DNA of 47,344 nucleotides, from contig WYBL01000127.1 in NCBI GenBank assembly GCA_011526565.1, positions 1 to 47,344 of the forward strand, in the 5' to 3' direction. The position numbers and the translations under genes are program-made. Below the pieces are notes generated by a model, which worked only from the letters and a program-made list of their open reading frames with translations, searched no databases and was not told the origin of the DNA. Every line of letters begins with the position of its first letter. The stretch's first letter is position 1. The DNA comes from Acidobacteriota bacterium (GTDB lineage: Bacteria > Acidobacteriota > Vicinamibacteria > Fen-336). Below, in pieces: positions 18,101 to 24,913 of the stretch.

Positions 18101-18438
18101 TGCGGGCCGGCGACGAGGAGGTCGTGTTGCGGCTGCGACCGGGCGCGCTCTTGAAGGCCCGCGTGGTCGGGCCCGACGGCGCGCCGGTGGCCGGCGCCTA
18201 CGTCTTCGCACGCTTCCCCGGCGGCCCCTCGATCTCGGCCATGCGCGTCCCGACCACCGACGCCGGTGGCGCCGTCGAACTGCCGGTCCCCGCGGGCCTC
18301 GGCGTGATCGAAGTCACGGCCAGCGCGGGAGGCGGACTCAGCGCGACGATCACCCTGCAGCCCGGCGAAGCCGCGGACCTGGAGGCCGAGATCGCCCTGA
18401 AGCCGCCTCCCGCCCTTGGGACGCAGCCGGGCGTTTGA
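15169..18438 (+). CDS. Secreted protein of tandem carboxypeptidase-regulatory-like beta-sandwich domains
   Basis: A 1089-residue protein starting at GTG 15169 with AAGGAGG just upstream. It has a signal peptide (LAFALLSWPALAQ) and a Pro-rich linker, then about eleven repeats of roughly 85-95 residues. Each repeat follows the CarboxypepD_reg/Cna-B pattern: a G.V.D..G.P..GA.V strand, then A.GRF.L..L.PG, then L.A...GY. Examples are RVVDGATRQPVTGARV, GVVVDADGTGLGGATV and RGRVVDATGRGLAGAMI. There is no peptidase domain, anchor or TonB plug, so it is likely a periplasmic or extracellular adhesive/scaffold protein. Such proteins are abundant in Acidobacteriota (known trend). It appears monocistronic; the tRNA-Phe promoter overlaps its stop codon. 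Confidence 0.85.
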   Translation: MLHVRTLAFALLSWPALAQPAPSPAPSPTPAPTPAVARFAGTVLDAGQKPLLDARVVLRGESGEAVVARTDAAGAFSVECRERGPWHLSIDAAGHAPRRLRNQKPGTGLRLTLERGLAIEGRVVDGATRQPVTGARVTAGESMRDPGANWLPGLGQRVATTDAEGRFRIDNVGRGFLDLAASAPGIGAARLRNVRAGARPELLVLLPMGGLQGVVVDADGTGLGGATVRLEPAPGTRGSTQTVTAGGDGRFSADGLEPGSWRAVARSAEHAPAWTTATVEREAITGVELRLGPRRAAIGRTLDERDAAVSQAYVTWVEADGEPVPESIAVTTNAGRDGRFRVAGLPPGRHRLEARAAGYVPERFEVSIARGDGDAGDVRLARGLTVRGLVRSPDGRPVPDAHVHADMGPMPVVRQSAETWTDAEGRFVLPGLPPGTHNLAASADGVGRGRGRAETGAEDVVITLRAWGAIRGVAVDERGEPVAPLRASARSPEVFGGRGEEFADPGGVFELNELEAGSYTVEVRAPGRVRVALPSIAVTSGAVTEVGTVVLRGGGSVVGSVVDKAGSPIVGAEVSGRQGQRFVTGDETVAITDVAGQFELGGFAAGPVQLAASHALFAPANATVEVDPAQGPAEVRLTLFTGGRLEGRLARRDGSPVTLGRINVMSVNAPMGGLGLLQPDADGRFVAERLAPGRVRVTWLKGEGGRFESAQMREVEIADGETSTVDIVAAEIRVSGRITRGGQPLPGVRVQVTGTQSMRMMFVAGTRGPGGAAETPPGVTREDGSYELTVDQPGPAQVAVVSLDGRTRYPARDVQIPDTESHVLDVDLPAALVRGTVVDAEGRPLEATLMLTPKGGRTGAFARSGADGRFELGVDPGEWTLTAREPGYSAAPLALTVPEAGLEDVRVVLAPGRALRGRVVDATGRGLAGAMITVQAAGPVAPAESGPDGRFELTSVPDAAVSVAAASATGAFALRTGVRAGDEEVVLRLRPGALLKARVVGPDGAPVAGAYVFARFPGGPSISAMRVPTTDAGGAVELPVPAGLGVIEVTASAGGGLSATITLQPGEAADLEAEIALKPPPALGTQPGV

Positions 18439-18463
18439 CGGAACGGCGCGCTCCGGAGAAAAT
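18435..18463 (+). promoter_or_regulatory. Sigma70-type promoter of tRNA-Phe
   Basis: TTGACG (18435-18440, overlapping the stop of the upstream gene), then a 17-base spacer, then GAAAAT (18458-18463, four of six matches to TATAAT). The predicted RNA start near 18470 gives a 15-base leader before the mature tRNA. Confidence 0.6.
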
Positions 18464-18484
18464 CTCGGTCCCTTCGTACGGCTC

Positions 18485-18560
18485 GGCCTGGTAGCTCAGC
18501 TGGTAGAGCAGCGGATTGAAAATCCGCGTGTCGGCGGTTCGATTCCGTCCCAGGCCACCA
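18485..18560 (+). tRNA. tRNA-Phe (GAA anticodon)
   Basis: A 76-base cloverleaf with encoded CCA (18558-18560). Acceptor GGCCTGG pairs with CCAGGCC. The D arm contains AGCTCAGCTGGTAGAGC. The anticodon stem CGGAT/ATCCG encloses a loop with GAA. The T arm reads GGCGGTTCGATTCCGTC with standard TTCGA. All stems pair well. Conceptual translations across it give the well-known spurious tRNA-shadow proteins (see rejected items). Confidence 0.97.
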
Positions 18561-18577
18561 ACCTCGGCCCCGAGGTT
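18560..18577 (+). terminator. Hairpin at the tRNA-Phe 3' trailer
   Basis: AACCTCGG (18560-18567) and CCGAGGTT (18570-18577) form an eight-bp perfect stem with a two-base loop, starting at the last base of CCA. There is no T-run. It could terminate or define the 3' trailer for processing. Confidence 0.4.
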
Positions 18578-18607
18578 CCCGCCGCTCGCCCCCCGCCTGC
18601 CGCCTGG

Positions 18608-18616
18608 TGGCATACT
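18608..18616 (+). promoter_or_regulatory. Possible extended -10 for the pyrimidine catabolism operon
   Basis: TGGCATACT: TG-N plus CATACT (four of six matches). It lies 44 bases before the ureidopropionase ATG with no clear -35. It is the best candidate in the 100-base gap after tRNA-Phe; weak on its own. Confidence 0.3.
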
Positions 18617-18659
18617 CGTGTTTTCCGCCACAGCCGAACAGATCGAGGGGAGGCCGCGT

Positions 18660-19529
18660 ATGCCGCGAGTCGTCCGCTGCGGGTTGATCCAGGCGAAGAA
18701 CGTGCTGGGGCCGGAAGCCGGCCTGCCCGCGATCAAGAAGGCGATGATCGACAAGCACGTCAAGCTGATCGCCGAGGCCGCCGCGAAGAAGGTCAAGATC
18801 CTGTGCCTGCAGGAGCTCTTCTACGGCCCGTACTTCTGCGCCGAGCAGGAGACGAAGTGGTACCACCTGACCGAGCGGGTGCCGGACGGGCCGACCACGA
18901 AACTCGTCCAGAAGCTCGCGAAGAAGCACAGGATGGTGATCGTCGCGCCGATCTACGAAGAGGAGCAGGCGGGCGTCTACTACAACACCGCGGCGGTGGT
19001 CGACGCCGACGGGCGCTACCTCGGCAAGTACCGCAAGACCCACATCCCCCACTGCAAGCCGGGCTTCTGGGAGAAGTTCTACTTCCGCCCCGGCAACCTC
19101 GGCTACCCGGTGTTCGAGACGGCCTTCGCGAAGGTCGGCGTCTACATCTGCTACGACCGCCACTTCCCCGAGGGCGCGCGCGCGCTCGGCCTGGGCGGCG
19201 CGGAACTCGTGGTCAACCCGTCGGCGACCGTCGCCGGGCTCTCCGAGTACCTGTGGAAGCTCGAGCAGCCGGCGCACGCGGTGGCCAACGGCTACTTCGT
19301 CGGCGCGATCAACCGCGTCGGCCACGAGGCGCCGTGGAACATCGGCGAGTTCTACGGCCAGAGCTACTTCTGCGACCCGCGCGGGAAGATCCTGGCCGAA
19401 GCCCCGCGCGACCGCGACGCGGTGGTCGTCGCCGACCTCAACTTCGACGTGATCGACGAGGTGCGCTCCACCTGGCAGTTCTTCCGCGACCGGCGGCCCG
19501 ACGCCTACGGTCCGCTGGTTCAGCCGTAA
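18660..19529 (+). CDS. Beta-ureidopropionase (N-carbamoyl-beta-alanine amidohydrolase), nitrilase superfamily
   Basis: A 289-residue carbon-nitrogen hydrolase. The Glu-Lys-Cys triad is visible as E52 (LQELFYG), K126 (KYRKTHIPH) and C164 (YICYDRHFPEG). In context it should perform the last hydrolysis of reductive pyrimidine degradation: N-carbamoyl-beta-alanine (or the methyl analogue from thymine) to beta-alanine (or beta-aminoisobutyrate), CO2 and ammonia. ATG 18660 has GGGGAGG six bases upstream; an in-frame extension upstream runs into tRNA-Phe and is rejected. First gene of a tightly packed six-gene operon; the next ribosome site overlaps its stop codon. Without context, related N-carbamoyl-D-amino acid hydrolase or amidase activity would be possible. 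Confidence 0.9.
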   Translation: MPRVVRCGLIQAKNVLGPEAGLPAIKKAMIDKHVKLIAEAAAKKVKILCLQELFYGPYFCAEQETKWYHLTERVPDGPTTKLVQKLAKKHRMVIVAPIYEEEQAGVYYNTAAVVDADGRYLGKYRKTHIPHCKPGFWEKFYFRPGNLGYPVFETAFAKVGVYICYDRHFPEGARALGLGGAELVVNPSATVAGLSEYLWKLEQPAHAVANGYFVGAINRVGHEAPWNIGEFYGQSYFCDPRGKILAEAPRDRDAVVVADLNFDVIDEVRSTWQFFRDRRPDAYGPLVQP

Positions 19530-19540
19530 GGAGGCTCGCC

Positions 19541-20665
19541 ATGGCCCGCGACCTGTCGTGCACGTTCACCGGCCTGCGCTTCCCCAACCCGTTCCTGCTC
19601 AGCTCGGCGCCGCCGACCGAGTCCGAGAGCAACATCCTGCGCGCCTTCGAGGCCGGCTGGGGCGGTGTCGTCACCAAGACGATCGGCATGCACCCGGTCG
19701 TCAACGTCAAGGGACCGAAGACCAAGTTCCTGCGCGCCCAGCCCGAGACCGGCGCGCTGTCGATGAACAAGGGCCGCGCCGGCGCGCTGCACAGCTCGTG
19801 GAACTGGGAGCTGATCTCGGACAAGCCGCTCGACTGGTGGTTGCCGCGCATCGAGCGGATCAAGAAGGCGTTCCCCGACCGCATCCTGATCGCCTCGATC
19901 ATGGCGGGCTCCGGCAGCGAGTCCGAGCTCGACCACTGGCGCACCCTGACCCGCGAGTGCCAGAAGGCCGGCGCGGACGGCCTCGAGCTGAACCTCTCCT
20001 GCCCGCACATGGACCGGCCCGACATGGGCTCGAACATCGGCAAGGACGAGGCGCTCTGCTCGTTCGTGACCCAGGTCGTGAAGGAGGTGGCGACGGTGCC
20101 GGTGTGGGCGAAGCTGACGCCCGCGACTGGCGACATCGTGGCCGAAGCGGGTGCGGTGTTCCGCGGCGGGGCCGACGCGGTCGTCTCGTCGAACACCTTC
20201 CCGTCGCTTCCGCTGGTCGACCCCGACACCCTCGAGTTCGAGTGCAACGTGGACGGTTTCGTCTCTCCGGGCGGACTGGGCGGCCCCGCGATCCTGCCGC
20301 TGTCGATCGCCAACATGGCGAGCATGACCCGGGCCTTCCCCGACAAGTCCTTCTCGGGGATCGGTGGCATCTCCGAGTTCCGCGACGCGCTCAACTACTT
20401 CCTGCTCGGCTGCGGCACCGTTCAGGTCTGCACCGCCGCCATGCTCGACCACGCAGTCGGGCCCAACGTGATCCGGCGGCTGATCGAAGGCGCGAGCGCG
20501 TTCCTCGACCGTACGCCGTTCTTCGAGACGCTGGCCGACTGCCGGGGCCACCTGCGCGACCGCGTCGTCGCCCACTCGAAGATCCGCCGGCCCGACGACT
20601 CCGACTACCAGGGCGGCTACGAGCCCCAGGAGGGCTACGCCGCGCCCGACGCCGACAACCGCTGA
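19541..20665 (+). CDS. preA: Dihydropyrimidine dehydrogenase catalytic subunit (PreA-like), lacking the ferredoxin domain
   Basis: A 374-residue FMN-binding TIM-barrel of the dihydroorotate dehydrogenase superfamily, expected to reduce uracil/thymine to the 5,6-dihydro form. Recognisable parts: RFPNPFLLSSAPPTESESN at the N-terminus, ELNLSCPHMDRPDMGSNIG (substrate loop), VWAKLTPATGDI, SSNTFPSLP and SGIGGISEFRDA (phosphate-binding end). AAGGAGG overlaps the previous stop. Bacterial PreA usually ends in a two-cluster 4Fe-4S domain and pairs with PreT (FAD/NAD(P)H). Here the C-terminus (GYEPQEGYAAPDADNR) has no CxxCxxC motifs, and no preT lies in the window. The enzyme must take electrons from another partner, or differ in direction or substrate. 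The neighbours strongly support a pyrimidine role. Confidence 0.85.
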   Translation: MARDLSCTFTGLRFPNPFLLSSAPPTESESNILRAFEAGWGGVVTKTIGMHPVVNVKGPKTKFLRAQPETGALSMNKGRAGALHSSWNWELISDKPLDWWLPRIERIKKAFPDRILIASIMAGSGSESELDHWRTLTRECQKAGADGLELNLSCPHMDRPDMGSNIGKDEALCSFVTQVVKEVATVPVWAKLTPATGDIVAEAGAVFRGGADAVVSSNTFPSLPLVDPDTLEFECNVDGFVSPGGLGGPAILPLSIANMASMTRAFPDKSFSGIGGISEFRDALNYFLLGCGTVQVCTAAMLDHAVGPNVIRRLIEGASAFLDRTPFFETLADCRGHLRDRVVAHSKIRRPDDSDYQGGYEPQEGYAAPDADNR

Positions 20666-20678
20666 ACGAGGACCCGGG

Positions 20679-22079
20679 ATGAGCACCACTCTCGTCAAGA
20701 ACGGCACCATCGTCACCGCCTCCGACCGCTACGAGGCGGACGTCTACATCGACAAGGGCGTCGTCTCGCTGATCGGCCGCGGCATCAGCCTGCCGGCCGA
20801 CACGATCGTCGACGCCTCGGGCAAGCTGGTGATGCCGGGCGGCATCGACGTCCACACCCACCTCGACATGCCGTTCGGGGGCACGACCTCCTCGGACGAC
20901 TTCGAGACCGGCACGATCGCGGCCGCCCACGGCGGCACCACGACGCTGATCGACTTCGCGATCCAGAACTTCGGAGAAGGCCTCTACCCCGCCTACGAGA
21001 GCTGGATGGGCCGGGCGGAAGGCAAGTCGGTGATCGACTACGCCTTCCACATGATCGTGCGCGAGCTGTCCGAGCAGGCCTCGCACGACATGGACAAGCT
21101 GGTCCGCCACGACGGCATCACGTCGTTCAAGCTGTTCATGGCCTACCCGGGCGTGTTCCAGGTGGACGACGCGACGATCTTCAAGGCGATGAAGCGCACC
21201 CGCGAGAACGGCGGCCTGGTCTGCATGCACGCCGAGAACGGCGGCGTGATCGACACCCTGGTCCAGGAGGCGCTCAAGCGCGGGGAGAAGGCGCCGAAGT
21301 ACCACGCGCTGACGCGGCCGACGCGGGCCGAGGGCGAAGCGACCGGGCGCGCGATCGCGCTGGCCGAGATGGCGGGCGTGCCCGTCTACATCGTCCACCT
21401 CTCCTGCCACGACGCGCTCGAGAAGGTGAAGCAGGCCCGTGACATGGGGCTGCCCGCCTACGCCGAGACCTGCCCGCAGTACCTGTTCCTCTCCTACGAC
21501 GACTACGAGAAGCCCGGCTTCGAAGGCGCCAAGTACGTGATGTCGCCGCCGCTGCGCGAGAAGTGGCACCAGGACTCGCTGTGGAAGGGGCTGCAGAAGA
21601 ACGACCTGCAGGTCGTCTCCACCGACCACTGCCCGTTCTGCATGAACGAGGCGCACCAGAAGCTGCTCGGCAAGGACGACTTCTCGAAGATCCCGAACGG
21701 CGCCCCGGGCATCGAGACCCGGCTCTACCTGCTGTGGGACGGCGGGGTGCGCCAGGGCCGGATCGACGCCCACCGCTTCGTCGAGCTCGTCTCCACGAGC
21801 CCGGCGAAGATGTTCGGCCTGTGGCCGAAGAAGGGCACGATCGCGGTCGGCTCGGACGGCGATCTCGTGCTGTGGGACCCGGAGAAGGAGACGACCCTCG
21901 GGCTCGCCTCGATGCACATGCGGGTCGACTACAACCCGTACGAGGGCCGCGTCGTGAAGGGCGGCCCGGCCGTGGTCATCTCGCGCGGCGAGGTGATCGT
22001 CGACCACGGGGAGTTCAAGGGGAAGAAGGGTCGCGGCGTCTACGTGAAGCGCCAGGCCGGCCACCCGCTGGTCCCGTAG
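20679..22079 (+). CDS. hydA: Dihydropyrimidinase (hydantoinase)
   Basis: A 466-residue binuclear-zinc cyclic amidohydrolase that opens dihydrouracil/dihydrothymine to N-carbamoyl-beta-amino acids. All metal ligands are visible: H59 and H61 (DVHTHLDM), the carbamylated lysine K151 (SFKLFMAYP), H184 (CMHAENG), H240 (IVHLSCHDA) and D316 (STDHCPF). KYVMSPPLR and NGAPGIETR are typical family segments, and length is normal. It starts at ATG 20679, 13 bases after preA. It supplies the substrate of the ureidopropionase encoded first in the operon. Confidence 0.95.
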   Translation: MSTTLVKNGTIVTASDRYEADVYIDKGVVSLIGRGISLPADTIVDASGKLVMPGGIDVHTHLDMPFGGTTSSDDFETGTIAAAHGGTTTLIDFAIQNFGEGLYPAYESWMGRAEGKSVIDYAFHMIVRELSEQASHDMDKLVRHDGITSFKLFMAYPGVFQVDDATIFKAMKRTRENGGLVCMHAENGGVIDTLVQEALKRGEKAPKYHALTRPTRAEGEATGRAIALAEMAGVPVYIVHLSCHDALEKVKQARDMGLPAYAETCPQYLFLSYDDYEKPGFEGAKYVMSPPLREKWHQDSLWKGLQKNDLQVVSTDHCPFCMNEAHQKLLGKDDFSKIPNGAPGIETRLYLLWDGGVRQGRIDAHRFVELVSTSPAKMFGLWPKKGTIAVGSDGDLVLWDPEKETTLGLASMHMRVDYNPYEGRVVKGGPAVVISRGEVIVDHGEFKGKKGRGVYVKRQAGHPLVP

Positions 22080-23561
22080 ATGAACCTCGGCCTGCCGACG
22101 ACCGGCCCCACCCGCGGAATGGTCCGCGCCCGCGGCGACCTGTTCGAGCTGCGTCACGAGCCCGAGGACCCGTCGCTCTCCAACGCCGACCTGGCGCCGA
22201 CGCGGATCCGCCAGCGCACCTGGGACACCTACCACTTCGCCTCGCTGTGGGTCGGCCTCTCGGTCTGCATCCCGACCTACATGCTGGCCGCGGGCCTCGT
22301 CGGCGGCGGCATGAGCTGGGGCCAGGCTCTCTTCACGATCCTGCTCGGCAACGTGATCGTGTGCATCCCGATGACGCTGATCGCGCACCCGGGAACGCGC
22401 TTCGGGATCCCCTTCCCGGTCCTCGCCCGCGCCTCGTTCGGGATCTACGGCTCGAACGTGCCCGCGATCCTGCGCGCGCTGGTGGCCTGCGGATGGTTCG
22501 GGATCCAGACGTGGATCGGCGGCCAGGCGATCTACACGATGCTCAAGGTCGCCATCCCGGACTACGAGCCGCCGTTCGCACAGGCGCTCGGCTTCCTGGT
22601 GTTCTGGGCGGCGAACATGTACGTCGTCGTCCGCGGCTCGGAGATGATCCGCAAGCTCGAGGCGTACGCGGCCCCGTTCCTGATCGTCTCCGGCCTCGCG
22701 CTGCTGGCCTGGGCCGGGAGCCGGGCGGGCGGGTTCGGGACCATGCTCTCGCAGCCCAGCCGGTTCCAGACGAACGCCGAGTTCCTCGCCTTCTTCGTCC
22801 CGTCGCTGACCGCGATGGTCGGCTTCTGGGCCACGCTCGCGCTCAACATTCCCGACCTGTCGCGCTACGCGAAGGAACAGCGGGCGCAGGTCCGCGGCCA
22901 GTTCCTGGGCCTGCCGACCACGATGACGCTGTTCTCGTTCATCGGCATCGCCGTCACGTCCGCGTCCGTGGTGATCTTCGGCGAGGCGATCTGGGACCCC
23001 GTCGCGCTGCTCTCGCGGATCGAGAGCCCGGTGCTGATCCTGATCGCGCTGTTCGCGCTGCTGATCGCCACCCTCACGACCAACGTCGCGGCCAACGTCG
23101 TCGCCCCAGCCAACGGCTTCGCCAACCTGTGGCCGGCGAAGATCGACTTCGCGCGTGGCGGGCTGATCACCGGCGTGATCGGCATCGCGATCATGCCGTG
23201 GAAGCTGCTGGAGAGCGCCGACACCTACATCGGGTTCCTGATCGCCTACTCGGGGCTGCTCGGCCCCGTCGCGGGCATCTTCGTCGCCGACTACTGGATC
23301 GTGCGCCGGCGCAACCTGGCCCTCGCCGATCTCTATGCGAAGGAGGGCCTCTACGGGCGCTGGAACCCGAAGGCGCTCTTCGCCCTCGCCGCCGGCGTGG
23401 GCGTCGCCCTGGTCGGCCGCTTCGTCCCCGCGCTCGCCTTCCTCTACGCTTACGCCTGGTTCGTGGGCTTCGCCGTCGCCTTCGCCCTGCACGCCGTGTT
23501 GATGCGCGGGACACCCGTCGTCGACCTCGACCCGGTGCCCGTCGTGGAGGAAGCGCCGTGA
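22080..23561 (+). CDS. NCS1-family nucleobase:cation symporter
   Basis: A 493-residue transporter with about twelve transmembrane helices, beginning directly after the dihydropyrimidinase stop codon (TAG then ATG). NCS1 features include SLWVGLSVCIPTYMLAAGL in the first helix, WGQALFTILLGN, FGIPFPVLARASFGIYGSN, GWFGIQTWIGG (substrate-site Trp/Gln region), TTNVAANVVAPANGFANL and the late VADYWIVRRR. Family members import uracil, thymine, allantoin, hydantoin or cytosine; the operon points to uracil/thymine or dihydropyrimidines. There is no strong ribosome site of its own, so it is probably translated by coupling. Confidence 0.92.
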   Translation: MNLGLPTTGPTRGMVRARGDLFELRHEPEDPSLSNADLAPTRIRQRTWDTYHFASLWVGLSVCIPTYMLAAGLVGGGMSWGQALFTILLGNVIVCIPMTLIAHPGTRFGIPFPVLARASFGIYGSNVPAILRALVACGWFGIQTWIGGQAIYTMLKVAIPDYEPPFAQALGFLVFWAANMYVVVRGSEMIRKLEAYAAPFLIVSGLALLAWAGSRAGGFGTMLSQPSRFQTNAEFLAFFVPSLTAMVGFWATLALNIPDLSRYAKEQRAQVRGQFLGLPTTMTLFSFIGIAVTSASVVIFGEAIWDPVALLSRIESPVLILIALFALLIATLTTNVAANVVAPANGFANLWPAKIDFARGGLITGVIGIAIMPWKLLESADTYIGFLIAYSGLLGPVAGIFVADYWIVRRRNLALADLYAKEGLYGRWNPKALFALAAGVGVALVGRFVPALAFLYAYAWFVGFAVAFALHAVLMRGTPVVDLDPVPVVEEAP

Positions 23562-24904
23562 GCAGCACCAGCAGCAGTGCCGTCGCCAGCGGCCGGATGA
23601 CCGGCCCCGAGATCGTCGCCCTTTCTCGCAGGCACACCATCTACGAGTGGTCGCCGCAGTCGAAGGTCGACCCGCTGCCGGTCGACCGCGCGGAAGGCGT
23701 CTACTTCTGGACGCCCGAGGGCCAGCGCTTCCTCGACTTCAACAGCCAGCTCATGTGCTCGAACGTCGGGCACTCCCACCCGAAGGTTGTGAAGGCGATC
23801 CAGGAGCAGGCCGCAAAGCTCTGCTACGCGAACCCGTTCCTGGCCACCGAGCCGCGAGCGCGGCTGGGCGCGAAGCTGGCCGAGCTGTGCCCTGGCGACA
23901 TCGACACGTTCTTCTTCACGAACGGCGGCGCCGAGGCCAACGAGAACGCGATCCGCGTCGCCCGCGTCGTCACGGGGCGCCACAAGGTGCTCGCCCGCTA
24001 CCGCTCGTACCACGGCGGCACGGCGGGCGCGATCGCGCTGACGGGCGACCCGCGGCGCTGGGCCGCCGAGCCTTCGATCCCCGGCGTCGTGCGGGTGCCG
24101 GACACCCACAAGTACGGCCGCCGCGACCCGGAGCCGCTCGACGCCTGCCTGCGCGAGCTGGAGGACGTGCTCCGCTTCGAGGGGGCGCACACGATCGCGG
24201 CCTTCATCCTCGAGCCCGTCGTCGGCACCAACGGCATCCTGGTCCCGCCCGACGGCTACCTGCAGGCCGTGCGCGAGATCTGCGACCGCCACGGCATCCT
24301 GCTGATCGCCGACGAGGTGATGTCGGGCTTCGGCCGCACCGGGAAGTGGTTCGCGGTCGACCACTGGAACGTCGTGCCCGACATCCTGACGATGGCCAAG
24401 GGGCTGACCTCCGCCTACGTGCAGCTCGGCGCCGTCGGATTGCGGCCTGCCCTGGTCGAGGCCTTCCGCGACCGCGCCTACCCCTCGGGCATGACCTACA
24501 ACAGCCACACGCTCGCCTGCGCGACCGCGCTCGCCACCCTGGCCGTCTACGAAGAAGAAGGGCTGATCGAGCACGCCCGCAAGATGGGCGAGGTGCTGAA
24601 GCAGCGCGTGGGCGAGATCGCGCAGCGCCACCCGAGCGTCGGCGCGGCCCGCTCGATCGGCCTGTTCGGCATCGTCGAGCTCGTGCGCAACCGCGAGACG
24701 TACGAGCCGATGGCGCCCTACAACGGGACGTCGGAGGAGATGGCCGCGCTGGGCCGCTTCTTCCGCGAGAACGGGCTCTACACCTTCGTGCGCTGGAACA
24801 CGTTCTTCACCAACCCGCCGCTGATCGTGACCGAGGCCCAGCTCGAGGAAGGCCTCGAGATCATCGACCGCGGGCTCGAGATCACGGACCGCGCGGTGAA
24901 GTAG
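23558..24904 (+). CDS. Class III PLP aminotransferase (beta-alanine/beta-aminoisobutyrate transaminase)
   Basis: A 448-residue fold-type I aminotransferase: NGGAEANENA (123-131) for cofactor phosphate binding, ADEVMSGFGRTG with the ring-nitrogen Asp252, and the Schiff-base lysine K281 in TMAKGLTS. GTG 23558 overlaps the TGA of the transporter (GTGA), with GGAGG upstream. Class III enzymes transfer omega-amino groups; here the likely donor is beta-alanine or 3-aminoisobutyrate, with pyruvate or 2-oxoglutarate as acceptor, giving malonate or methylmalonate semialdehyde for the next gene. Acceptor choice cannot be read from sequence. Confidence 0.9.
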   Translation: MSSTSSSAVASGRMTGPEIVALSRRHTIYEWSPQSKVDPLPVDRAEGVYFWTPEGQRFLDFNSQLMCSNVGHSHPKVVKAIQEQAAKLCYANPFLATEPRARLGAKLAELCPGDIDTFFFTNGGAEANENAIRVARVVTGRHKVLARYRSYHGGTAGAIALTGDPRRWAAEPSIPGVVRVPDTHKYGRRDPEPLDACLRELEDVLRFEGAHTIAAFILEPVVGTNGILVPPDGYLQAVREICDRHGILLIADEVMSGFGRTGKWFAVDHWNVVPDILTMAKGLTSAYVQLGAVGLRPALVEAFRDRAYPSGMTYNSHTLACATALATLAVYEEEGLIEHARKMGEVLKQRVGEIAQRHPSVGAARSIGLFGIVELVRNRETYEPMAPYNGTSEEMAALGRFFRENGLYTFVRWNTFFTNPPLIVTEAQLEEGLEIIDRGLEITDRAVK

Positions 24905-24913
24905 GAGGACCCG

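Noticed and set aside
18416..18660. Plus-strand reading frame with LVAQLVEQRIENPRVGGSIP across the tRNA
   Set aside because: The sense-strand tRNA-shadow peptide; no independent support.
18198..19325. Minus-strand reading frame containing TESNRRHADFQSAALPAELP
   Set aside because: This is the well-known translation of the complement of a tRNA gene (here tRNA-Phe), often misannotated as a protein. It also overlaps the real ureidopropionase gene.
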